DNA of 64,000 nt, taken from Segatella copri (lineage in GTDB: Bacteria; Bacteroidota; Bacteroidia; Bacteroidales; Bacteroidaceae). The notes under the pieces were generated by a model. The model saw only the letters and a list, made by a program, of their open reading frames with translations, was not told where the DNA came from and made no database searches. Shown one piece after another: positions 16,957 to 25,155 of this stretch (position 1 is its first letter; every line of letters begins with the position of its first letter). Location of the stretch: positions 1,955,001 through 2,019,000 of the forward strand of contig NZ_CP137557.1 of NCBI RefSeq assembly GCF_019249655.2. The letters run 5' to 3'. A program made the position numbers and the translations under genes.

Positions 16957-19505
16957 GTAAATATCTGATAAGTTTGATTTTGCTTTCGGTGATAAGTATG
17001 GGCGTTTCTGCCCAACGCATTACCCGACAATATAATAATGTGTCATTCTCTGCGGCATTGAAGGATTTGAATGCTCGACAGGATAAGTATGTCATCAACT
17101 TTGTGTATGACGAGTTGGAGGATTTCAAGGTGACGAAGAGCATCAAAAATGAAAGTGTTCCAGATGCCATCATGAACTTGATAGGTTTTTACCCTATCAA
17201 GATGAAACAAGTGGATAATATTATCATTGTAGAATGTATTCAAAAGACTTCTAACAGAATGATGGGACGCATTGTAGACACTCACCATCAACCAGTCGAT
17301 TTCGCCAATGTCGCTTTACTCAATGTTAGTGATTCCAGTTTAATCACGGGTGGTGTAACAAATGAGAATGGTCAGTTCGTAATTCCTTGCGAGGTGAAAA
17401 AGGCGATTGTGAAAGTAAGTTGTGTGGGCTACAAAACTTATTGTAATGCATATCGTACCGGTGAGGTTGGTGCCATAACCTTGGAGGATGCAACACTTAA
17501 TCTGCAAAAAGTTGTGATTAAAGGGCATCGCAAATACATATCAAGAGAAAACGGTAAACTTACGCTTGACGTTCAAAATTCCAATTTGAAAAATATTGGC
17601 AAGGCAACAGATGTTATCAAATATATTCCTGGGATGCTCTATACAAATGGAAAGTATGAGGTGTTTGGTAAGGGTGAGCCTGTCATCTATATAGATGGAA
17701 GAAAGCAGACTAATACTTCAGGGTTGTCACTCCTTTCTTCTACCAACGTGAAGTCTGTACAGCTCATAACAAACCCTGGGGCAGAATACGATGCAGAAAC
17801 AAGGAGTGTCATAAACATCACTACCGTACACCATTCCTTGGATGGACTTTCTGGTATTGTGGGTGCGGAAATCTCCAAACATAAGAATTTGTCTAACAAC
17901 GAGGAGGTCAACCTCAACATCCACAAGGGAGCTTTGGATGTATTCCTCGCATATCAATATGACAATACGAGAAGTGACATCAGATATGATGTTAACCAGT
18001 TCAATTACGAGCAAGATACATTTCATGAGATTTCTGCTTCTGAATATTCCGACCGCTCTCGCTCTCATGATTATAATGTTGGTATGAATTATGCCATAAA
18101 CAAGAATCACACTATCGGCGGAAGATATTTGGGAAGCATCTCCAACTACAAGATGCTCGACTCTCCTTTCGACTATATGCAGACGTACAAGAATGATGAA
18201 CTGCTGACATCTACAGACAACAAGACTGAAGAATCTGAAAAGGAAAGGTTTCACAATGTCAATCTGTATTATATCGGCAAACTAACAGACAACCTACAGC
18301 TCAATTTGGATGCCGACTATGTTTATGCTCAACTGAAACATAAGCAACAAGTGAGCGAGACAAGTAGAATAGATGCTGTCTCAAAAATCACGCATATGCA
18401 AAACGACCAGCGAAATCGTGCGACTGCACTCAAAGGGGTGTTTGCTTGGAACATGAATAAGAATAATAGGCTTGATTTCGGAACGGATTTCAGTAAAATC
18501 AGTTCATGGGGTATGTCTGTAAACGAAGAAGGGAAGATAACCGATGACCAATTCAAGAATAAGGAAACCAAGTATGCAGGATTTGCCACTTTTCGTTTGT
18601 CTGCCTCCAAATGGAAAGGAAGCATCGGGCTTCGCTATGAGTACATTCATGCCATCAACACAGACCAAGGAGAAGTAAAGAACAAGACCAATTATTCGGA
18701 CTTACTTCCATCCCTTTCTCTTTCCACTATGTTTGGGAGAGTGGGGATGAATCTTGATTTCAGTAGCAGGGTCAGCCGTCCTTCGTTTCGTCAGTTGAAC
18801 AACAGTGTGAGCTACAACAATCAATACCATTATGAGCAAGGCAACATTTATCTGAAACCGCAATACGTGTATGATACAGAACTTAGTGTGAATTATAGCA
18901 TATTCGACTTCAAGTTGGATTATCAGTATATCAAGGATTACATCCATCCGACTGTCGTTGCTGTATCCGGCAAACCTGGAACGGTAACTTGGATGTCAAC
19001 CAACGCCAAGGATTTCCAGCAACTAGGAGCGCAATGTGTTGTTTCACCTGTTTTGGGTTGTTGGCGACCTACTTTGACGGTGGGTGTTTATAAACCTTAT
19101 TTCACGCTATCATATAATGGAGAGCAATTAGACTACAATCGTCCATACGGTCTCTTCGCTTTCCAAAATGTAGTGGCACTAAGGAACGATTGGCTTTTTC
19201 GATGTGATTTCTTTTGGAACATTAAGGGACATCATGGCATCTACGAGCAAAACGGTTATTCGTCATTCAATATGATGGTGCAGAAACAGTTAGTTAAAAA
19301 GAAATTGACGATAACATTGAAAGCAGAGGACTTGTTTGATAGCTCGAAGTTGAACGATGTAAAGAGGGTTAATTTTGTGGTGCAGAACAGAAAGGTGAAT
19401 AACTTCAATCGCTGCATCATAGCTTCCATTAGTTACAACTTCAATAGTTTCAAAGATAAATACAACGGAAGCGGTTCTGCTGAGGATGAGATTAATCGTT
19501 TTTAG
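16953..19505 (+). CDS. STN-domain outer-membrane beta-barrel receptor
   Basis: An 850-residue outer-membrane protein. In order: signal peptide (1-20, ending SMGVSAQ), STN signalling domain (about 22-95, QRITRQYNNVSFSAALKDLN), a carboxypeptidase-regulatory-like beta-sandwich (about 105-175, DFANVALLNVSDSSL), a TonB-plug-like domain (about 185-290, PVIYIDGRK, VITNPGAEYDAET) and a C-terminal barrel of the PF14905 type. The STN domain normally touches a periplasmic anti-sigma factor, so this is a likely signal-transducing receptor. No sigma gene is adjacent; its leader carries the same element as the sigma operon at 37 kb, implying shared control. It ends KYNGSGSAEDEINRF, a tail shared with three paralogues here. 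The ligand is unknown. Confidence 0.88.
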   Translation: MSKYLISLILLSVISMGVSAQRITRQYNNVSFSAALKDLNARQDKYVINFVYDELEDFKVTKSIKNESVPDAIMNLIGFYPIKMKQVDNIIIVECIQKTSNRMMGRIVDTHHQPVDFANVALLNVSDSSLITGGVTNENGQFVIPCEVKKAIVKVSCVGYKTYCNAYRTGEVGAITLEDATLNLQKVVIKGHRKYISRENGKLTLDVQNSNLKNIGKATDVIKYIPGMLYTNGKYEVFGKGEPVIYIDGRKQTNTSGLSLLSSTNVKSVQLITNPGAEYDAETRSVINITTVHHSLDGLSGIVGAEISKHKNLSNNEEVNLNIHKGALDVFLAYQYDNTRSDIRYDVNQFNYEQDTFHEISASEYSDRSRSHDYNVGMNYAINKNHTIGGRYLGSISNYKMLDSPFDYMQTYKNDELLTSTDNKTEESEKERFHNVNLYYIGKLTDNLQLNLDADYVYAQLKHKQQVSETSRIDAVSKITHMQNDQRNRATALKGVFAWNMNKNNRLDFGTDFSKISSWGMSVNEEGKITDDQFKNKETKYAGFATFRLSASKWKGSIGLRYEYIHAINTDQGEVKNKTNYSDLLPSLSLSTMFGRVGMNLDFSSRVSRPSFRQLNNSVSYNNQYHYEQGNIYLKPQYVYDTELSVNYSIFDFKLDYQYIKDYIHPTVVAVSGKPGTVTWMSTNAKDFQQLGAQCVVSPVLGCWRPTLTVGVYKPYFTLSYNGEQLDYNRPYGLFAFQNVVALRNDWLFRCDFFWNIKGHHGIYEQNGYSSFNMMVQKQLVKKKLTITLKAEDLFDSSKLNDVKRVNFVVQNRKVNNFNRCIIASISYNFNSFKDKYNGSGSAEDEINRF

Positions 19506-19656
19506 AAAAGTATTGGTTTTCAAATCAACCTCTAAAATGCAATACCCAAATTCTGTGTGATGAATATCTCAGGATTTGAAAAGAGTTGTTTGATAAGCAA
19601 ACATATGCACATTGCAGAAATTAGAACCGTTGCTAAATTATTACCTCTATTGATGT

Positions 19657-19727
19657 AAAACACTCATAAATCGCTCATTTTAAGATGTTCTGAATATCTT
19701 AAAATAAGTGTTTGGTGAGTTTTTTAT
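19657..19727 (+). terminator. Hairpin terminator after the STN barrel
   Basis: ATTTTAAGAT (19677-19686) pairs with ATCTTAAAAT (19696-19705) around a 9-nt loop, with outer CACT/AGTG arms and a T run near 19720-19725. The 150 bp between stop and hairpin hold no recognisable gene. Confidence 0.65.
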
Positions 19728-19819
19728 ATCTGTGGTGTCTGTGGCTTTATCTGCTTTCATGGTTAATTATCTGTAATTAAACAATACGATAGAGTTGAAA
19801 TCAAATAAAAATATCACTA

Positions 19820-21134
19820 CTGTCCAATAAAAAAGGGCAATTCGATCTTTGAAACAGTTGAATTATAGTCTTTTATGCAGTATTTTGCAATGAAACGGAC
19901 TTGATTTTGTAACTTTGCAGCCAAAAAGAATTGGCTACTATGTTTCAAGACAAATATGTTTTCGCTCAACTTACTGCATTTCTGAATAGAACTCAGTTCA
20001 ACAACTACGTACGCAAGTATGATGGCAACCGATACGTGAAACACTTCACTTGCTGGAACCAGCTTCTTGCAATGATGTTTGGGCAACTGAGCAATCGTGA
20101 GAGTTTACGTGACTTGATAGTTGCGTTGGAAGCTCATCGAGCTAAGCAATATCATCTGGGGCTTGGACGTAATACTATCGTAAAAGCAACTCTTGCTTAT
20201 GCCAATCAGACTCGTGATTACAGGATTTTCGAAGACTTTGCATTCTATATGATGAAGGAAGCTTGCAAAAAGCGAGAAACCAACATTTTGAATATACCAG
20301 GAAAGAAGTATGCTTTTGATTCGACAACTATTCCGTTGTGTCTTGCAACTTTTCCATGGGCAAAGTTCAGAAGTAAGAAAGGAGGAGTCAAAGCACATGT
20401 CTTATATGACGTAGAAGCACAAGTTCCAGCTTTCTATACTGTGACCACAGCATCAAAGCATGATTCTACAGCAATGTCTTCAATTACGTATGAACCAAAT
20501 AGTTACTACATTTTCGATAGGGCTTATGATACTTTCAAGGAACTTTATAAGATTCATCTTACAGGTTCCTACTATGTAGTCAGAGCCAAAACGAACTTGA
20601 AGTACAAAATGGTAAAATGGAAGCGAAGAATGCCAAAGAATGTACTAACTGATGCAGAAGTAAAACTAACAGGATATCTTTCCGAAAAGAAGTATCCTGA
20701 ATCATTCAGATTCATTCGATACTACGATGAAGAAGATGATCGTGAGTTTACTTTTCTGACGAATGCAAAGCATCTTTCTGCGTTGGATGTCGCGAATCTA
20801 TATAAAAAAAGATGGTTGGTTGAACTATTTTTCAAATGGCTAAAGCAGCATCTTAAGATAAAGAGATTCTGGGGCACAACGAAGAATGCTGTACGCATAC
20901 AGATTAGTGTTGCCATTATCACTTATTGTCTCGTGGCTATTGTGCACCATGATATGCAATTGAAACGCTCGACATATGAAGTTTTGCAGATTCTAAGCAT
21001 TTCATTGACGGACAAAACCCGTCTAAGAGATCTATTTGATAAGACTATTTTCAACGATGTCAAAGAACTCGATTATCCCCTTTTTAAGGGACTATTTGAT
21101 TAATTAATTAACGTGTCCAATTTTTATTGGACAC
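19820..21134 (+). mobile_element. IS4-family insertion sequence
   Basis: About 1.3 kb with terminal inverted repeats: left end TGTCCAATAAAAA (19821-19833) and right end TTTTTATTGGACA (21121-21133). It carries one intact transposase. Flanking bases read CTAC on the left and CTAA on the right, so a target duplication is not certain. The right end also forms a 22-bp palindrome (21113-21134) beginning GTGTCCAATTTTTATTGG. Confidence 0.85.
19940..21103 (+). CDS. IS4-family DDE transposase
   Basis: A 387-residue transposase, apparently intact. Catalytic residues from the ATG at 19940 are D127 (KKYAFDSTTI), D193 (YYIFDRAYD) and E295 in the Y-(2)-R-(3)-E-(6)-K signature (YKKRWLVELFFKWLK). The N-terminal helix bundle (FAQLTAFLNRTQFNNYVRKY) is like that of IS4 elements common in Bacteroidota. 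An in-frame TTG lies three codons upstream. A promoter with TTTG (19884) and TAACTTTG (19910-19917) lies inside the element. Confidence 0.93.
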   Translation: MFQDKYVFAQLTAFLNRTQFNNYVRKYDGNRYVKHFTCWNQLLAMMFGQLSNRESLRDLIVALEAHRAKQYHLGLGRNTIVKATLAYANQTRDYRIFEDFAFYMMKEACKKRETNILNIPGKKYAFDSTTIPLCLATFPWAKFRSKKGGVKAHVLYDVEAQVPAFYTVTTASKHDSTAMSSITYEPNSYYIFDRAYDTFKELYKIHLTGSYYVVRAKTNLKYKMVKWKRRMPKNVLTDAEVKLTGYLSEKKYPESFRFIRYYDEEDDREFTFLTNAKHLSALDVANLYKKRWLVELFFKWLKQHLKIKRFWGTTKNAVRIQISVAIITYCLVAIVHHDMQLKRSTYEVLQILSISLTDKTRLRDLFDKTIFNDVKELDYPLFKGLFD

Positions 21135-21157
21135 TAATGTAAAAATATGTATTTTTG
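21127..21157 (+). promoter_or_regulatory. Possible hybrid promoter at the IS right end
   Basis: TTGG (21127-21130), inside the IS right repeat, is 19 bp before TATTTTTG (21150-21157) in flanking DNA. The spacing suits a Bacteroidota promoter, so the insertion may have supplied the -33 element for the regulator gene at 21241. Confidence 0.45.
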
Positions 21158-21240
21158 TAGCCGAATAGCGTATTTAAAAAGAGATCCGATGGCTTGCTGA
21201 ATCGGAGAACAGATAGAAAGAGTAATATTCAGAATAGCTT

Positions 21241-21999
21241 ATGAATAAAGAAAAAGACGATTTCTTCCTCCATTCCAACGAGGTGAATCATATCAACAGA
21301 GAAGATTACGAGAAGATTGAATTATTGGTGAATGCGGCAAAAGCCTTTGCCCGCAGCACCTACCAGTGCGTCTATATCATCGACTATTTTCATCAGGACT
21401 TCATCTATGCATCAGATAACCTCGCTTATCTCTGCGGATTGGAACCTGAGCAGTTGATGGACGCAGGCTATCAGATGTATATCGATCATGTTCCGGATGC
21501 CGACCTGCAGATGCTGCTCGAAGTGAACAAGAAAGGTTTTGATCTTTTCAATGAATTGCCTGTGGGCGACCGTCTGGACTATACCATCTCGTACGACTTT
21601 CATCTTACCAATGGCAGGCATAGCCGATTGATTCATCATCACCTCACTCCGATACTTCTTTCTGATGATGGAAGAATCTGGCTTGCCCTCTGCACCGTAT
21701 CATTGGCTGCAACCGATGAACCGGGACATATCATCATGCAGAAAAATGGTGAGCGTAGCTATTTTGAATATTCCACATTGCTCCACAATTGGGAAAAGAA
21801 AGAAGGCATAACCTTGAGCGAGACAGAGAGAGATGTTTTGAGATTGTCTGCCCAAGGTTACACGATGAATGATATTGCCGACCGACTATGCAAATCGGTT
21901 GACACTATAAAGGCTTGCAAGCGCAACCTTTTCGCCAAGATAGGCGTGAAGAACATTGCCGAGGCACTGTTTCATGCCACGAATTATCAGATGATATAA
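21241..21999 (+). CDS. LuxR-type helix-turn-helix regulator with PAS-like sensor
   Basis: A 252-residue cytoplasmic regulator. The N-terminal part (about 30-165) resembles a PAS-like fold (YQCVYIIDYFHQDFIYASDN, LCGLEPEQLMDAGY). The C-terminal ~65 residues are a GerE/LuxR DNA-binding domain: LSETERDVLRLSAQGYTMND then IADRLCKSVDTIKACKRNLF. The sensed signal is unknown. It is convergent with the gene at 22006 (6-bp gap), and the barrel gene 22654 beyond is a plausible target, since dyad sites precede that gene. Its transcription may come from an IS-derived promoter. Confidence 0.85.
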   Translation: MNKEKDDFFLHSNEVNHINREDYEKIELLVNAAKAFARSTYQCVYIIDYFHQDFIYASDNLAYLCGLEPEQLMDAGYQMYIDHVPDADLQMLLEVNKKGFDLFNELPVGDRLDYTISYDFHLTNGRHSRLIHHHLTPILLSDDGRIWLALCTVSLAATDEPGHIIMQKNGERSYFEYSTLLHNWEKKEGITLSETERDVLRLSAQGYTMNDIADRLCKSVDTIKACKRNLFAKIGVKNIAEALFHATNYQMI

Positions 22000-22005
22000 T
22001 CAGAA

Positions 22006-22599
22006 TCATATCTCTTCCAACAATGGCGAGAGATAGAACTTGGGGAAGTATTTCACCTCCTTGCCTTCCGCAAGGTTTGCGAGAATGTTGGCACAATAGC
22101 CGGCGGTAATATATGCCCCGATGCCCCGTTGCGGGAAAGACTCATTGGAATAATGCCTGATGGCTTCATCTATCCAAGGCACAGGCATCTGCCAGAACAT
22201 ACCGTACTGCGAGATATACTTGCCCAGTGAGCAACGGAAATCATCCGTTCCTTTTTTCACTACTTCGCTGAATGGATAGCCTTTCGGTTTCTCTACAGCG
22301 AGAAAGGCAGCCTTGCCAAGATTGACGGCATGGATAACGGTGATGCCCTGCTCCTTACATTTCTCATCGAAAGCGAAGGAGGCTTCGTTGTCACGCAAGG
22401 TTGCATTCACCGCATACCGGATGCCCGACAAGTCGCATGCATCCACATCTTCCATCGTCAGCGTATCCTTTTCTATGCGATAGATATGAAATCTATCTTC
22501 CTGCCGAGGGCTTTTATGGAAGTCATGGCGCAAGGCACAGGAAGCTATCAAGCCTCCCAAGTCTGCGCCACTAATCAACAATTTTATTGGGTTGTTCAT
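22006..22599 (-). CDS. Rossmann-like protein, possibly ThiF/E1-related
   Basis: A 197-residue protein starting with a dinucleotide-fold-like segment (KLLISGADLGGLIASCAL). The following text (DACDLSGIRYAVNATLRDNEASFAFDEKCKEQGITVIHAV) recalls ThiF/HesA proteins, where the partner strand lists conserved residues for adenylation, but the usual cysteine and zinc motifs are not apparent. I therefore call it a hypothetical Rossmann-type protein. It shares its strand with the barrel gene at 22654 and starts 55 bp after that gene's stop, so the two may be an operon. Confidence 0.5.
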   Translation of the reverse strand: MNNPIKLLISGADLGGLIASCALRHDFHKSPRQEDRFHIYRIEKDTLTMEDVDACDLSGIRYAVNATLRDNEASFAFDEKCKEQGITVIHAVNLGKAAFLAVEKPKGYPFSEVVKKGTDDFRCSLGKYISQYGMFWQMPVPWIDEAIRHYSNESFPQRGIGAYITAGYCANILANLAEGKEVKYFPKFYLSPLLEEI

Positions 22600-22653
22600 T
22601 TATAGAGAGATTTATTGTCATTACACCATTGCTGGATTCAGCAGATAGACAGA

Positions 22654-24981
22654 TTACATTCTGTTCTTCTGGCTTTCTCCAGCACCCGTACCCTTATACT
22701 TGCTTCTTGTAGTGTTGAACTTATACCGTACAGTAAGCGACACTCTGCTTGTTGACAGTCCATCATACACCATTTCCTTTATTTTGCCAAAATGAGCAAT
22801 CATATGGCTATCGTTTGTCCCGAACAAATCATAGATGAAGAGCTGAAACGACAAACGATCCTTCAAGAAAGCCTTATATGCGGAAACATTCGTGCAAAAC
22901 ATTGGCTTGTACAGATACTGGTTCTTCTCATGGCCTTTCGTGATATACGACATCATCCACGTAAACATTCCTAATTTGGTGTTGAGGGTGTTGTCAAAAC
23001 GGAATGAAGCCATTGGCTTATTGAGCGATTTCCCATCGTGCGTCTCCATATCAAACCATTGCTTGTCAACGGATGCGGTAAACGAAGGATACCAAATGCC
23101 AAACGAAGGGCGCAAGTTGATGGATGCCTCTACGTCATTATACGAATTCCCATTCACAGGCTTCATCAAGCCTATTGCTGGATTATCCTTATAAGTCTCC
23201 ACTGTTGACATAATTGGATGTGAAGTATGACTGTAGGTCATGTCGAAAGTCAACCACTTGTAAGCCAATTCGTAGTTGAGATTTTTGCTTATCTCAGACA
23301 CTAAGAATGGATTTCCCGTTTCATACGTGTAGCGGTTGTCATACTGTATGCCGCTGCGTAAATTTTGATAGGAAGGGCGATTGATGTCGGCTGCATAGCT
23401 CAGCTGCATCTGTACATTGCCCACAGGCAGCGACACGCTGAGCGATGGGAACCAATTGCCGTACGACTTGCTTTGCTCTGGCACATACTTGCCATACTCA
23501 TAGTAATTGAAGTCGATGTACTCGTATCTCAATCCTGCCTCCATGCTCACGTTTCCGAAATCTCTTGAATAGGTCAAGAATGAAGAAGTCATGCTTTCTG
23601 TAATACGGCTGTCATCATCCGACACAAAGTTGGTTGGCACAACCTGATACTTTGAGGTACGATGGGTGTTAGAATATTCGCCACCCAAAGACAATTCACC
23701 ACCTAATAATGGATAAGAAAGAACCAGCTTGGAAGCGAGCAAATGATAGTTCTTGTTAGTCAAGCTATGAACCGTCTGGCTTTGTGCATTCATCCCCACT
23801 TCCTGGTATTGCTCTTTGGTAACATCGTTCTGGTATTCCTTCGACCATAGCCAGTCGGTATTGAAGTCGATGCCGAGTTTGCCAATCTTTCCCACATAGT
23901 AAATGTTGCTTGAAAGATTATTCTTCTGCCAAAAGAAATCAGCATGACTATCAGAACTTTCAGACAATTCTTCGTCTTGCAATATAGAAGAACTCATATC
24001 GCCGTTCCATGTTTGTTTTGGATTTCTTAGAAAACCAAAGTTGGCACCTATAGAGTTATTGGCATCCAACTGGTAGCTGGCATCCAATCGAAAGTTCATG
24101 GCTTCGATAATACCTACTTGTCTTATCTCACTTTTCTGGTTCCACGTCTTGTCAAGATAAGTCTTCTGCTGTAAGTCTTTGTTATCGGGTTGGTATTGCT
24201 TTGCTCCAAAGGCGTATGCGCCCAGCTCTAATCCATTTTTGCGATAGTTCATATTCAGCCTGCCATATCCTCCAATGTTCTTTTTCTCGTCGTACGATCC
24301 TTCTGTTGTAGCGTCAAATCCGAAGCCCTCGCCTTGTATCTTCTTCGTTGTGATACGGATGACCGCCTTGGTGCTGGCTGCGTAACGAGCACCAGGGTTA
24401 GTGATGACTTCCACCGACTTGATGTTATCGGAATGCAAACGGTCCAGCTCGCTCTTGTCTCTCATCTGTCGTCCATTGATATAGATAACAGGCTCACCAC
24501 GTCCGAATACCTTGATGCTGCCATTTTGGGCAGAAACGTTAGGGATGCGGTCGAGCAGGTGTTCCATGGTTCCTGCCTTCTCAAGTACGGATCCGACAAC
24601 GGTTGTCGTCATTCCGCCATTCTTCAGAATAGTCTTAGGCAGTGATGACTTCACGACTACTTCGCCGAGCATCTTGCTGTCTTCTTCCATCTTGATGATG
24701 CCCACATTCTCACCAGTGCAATCCTTGCAGATTGTCTTATAGCCTACGGATGTCACCTTGATGATTCCGCCGTTGCAGGAAGAGTCGATGACAAAGCTGC
24801 CATCCGCTCCACTCACTGCGCCCTTGACGAAAGCCGAGTCTGTTCTATTCAATAATACTACATTGGCAAACGCCAAAGGTTCTCCCTTGGTATTCATCAC
24901 CTTGCCGGTGATATTCTGCGCCATCATCGGAGTCATAGCCGAGAGGTACAACACTGTGGTAAAAATTACTTTTTCCTTCAT
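22654..24981 (-). CDS. Outer-membrane beta-barrel protein (TonB-plug-like)
   Basis: A 775-residue protein with signal peptide (1-21, ending TPMMAQ), a carboxypeptidase-regulatory-like domain (about 23-100, PLAFANVVLLNRTDSAFVKG), a plug-like domain (about 105-215, PVIYINGRQ, VITNPGARYAASTKAVIRI) and a long beta-barrel. Unlike the barrels at 16953 and 38282 it lacks an STN domain, so it should not signal to an anti-sigma factor. The end RSKYKGTGAGESQKNRM matches the tail of the 38282 barrel. Two ACAC-N4-GTGT dyads precede the gene. Substrate unknown. Confidence 0.87.
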   Translation of the reverse strand: MKEKVIFTTVLYLSAMTPMMAQNITGKVMNTKGEPLAFANVVLLNRTDSAFVKGAVSGADGSFVIDSSCNGGIIKVTSVGYKTICKDCTGENVGIIKMEEDSKMLGEVVVKSSLPKTILKNGGMTTTVVGSVLEKAGTMEHLLDRIPNVSAQNGSIKVFGRGEPVIYINGRQMRDKSELDRLHSDNIKSVEVITNPGARYAASTKAVIRITTKKIQGEGFGFDATTEGSYDEKKNIGGYGRLNMNYRKNGLELGAYAFGAKQYQPDNKDLQQKTYLDKTWNQKSEIRQVGIIEAMNFRLDASYQLDANNSIGANFGFLRNPKQTWNGDMSSSILQDEELSESSDSHADFFWQKNNLSSNIYYVGKIGKLGIDFNTDWLWSKEYQNDVTKEQYQEVGMNAQSQTVHSLTNKNYHLLASKLVLSYPLLGGELSLGGEYSNTHRTSKYQVVPTNFVSDDDSRITESMTSSFLTYSRDFGNVSMEAGLRYEYIDFNYYEYGKYVPEQSKSYGNWFPSLSVSLPVGNVQMQLSYAADINRPSYQNLRSGIQYDNRYTYETGNPFLVSEISKNLNYELAYKWLTFDMTYSHTSHPIMSTVETYKDNPAIGLMKPVNGNSYNDVEASINLRPSFGIWYPSFTASVDKQWFDMETHDGKSLNKPMASFRFDNTLNTKLGMFTWMMSYITKGHEKNQYLYKPMFCTNVSAYKAFLKDRLSFQLFIYDLFGTNDSHMIAHFGKIKEMVYDGLSTSRVSLTVRYKFNTTRSKYKGTGAGESQKNRM

Positions 24982-25020
24982 ATTGCTACAGTTTTGCTTG
25001 ATTCATTTATTTTTCTGCTG

Positions 25021-25103
25021 CAAAAGTATAGCTTTATAGGAAAAAGCCTTTGACACAAAAGTGTATTTCTCAAGAGTGCGGCTTAAGAATTACACTTTTG
25101 TGT
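25021..25103 (-). promoter_or_regulatory. Promoter with paired dyad operators before the 22654-24981 barrel
   Basis: On the minus strand a -7 box TACTTTTG corresponds to 25021-25028. Upstream lie ACACAAAAGTGTA (25053-25065) and TACACTTTTGTGT (25091-25103); each contains the dyad ACAC-N4-GTGT and the two are inverted copies with centres 38 bp apart. This looks like a pair of binding sites for a dimeric regulator. Confidence 0.65.
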
Positions 25104-25155
25104 ATAAAAAGAAAGGATAAATAGCGTTTGGTGATAGATTTTTGATGAATTTACC

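Noticed and set aside
19817..21137. Target-site duplication of the IS4 element
   Set aside because: Flanks share only CTA with a differing fourth base, which could be chance.
22006..22599. Firm ThiF/MoeB adenylyltransferase assignment
   Set aside because: The glycine-rich start is only loosely similar and the catalytic cysteine and zinc ligands are not evident.
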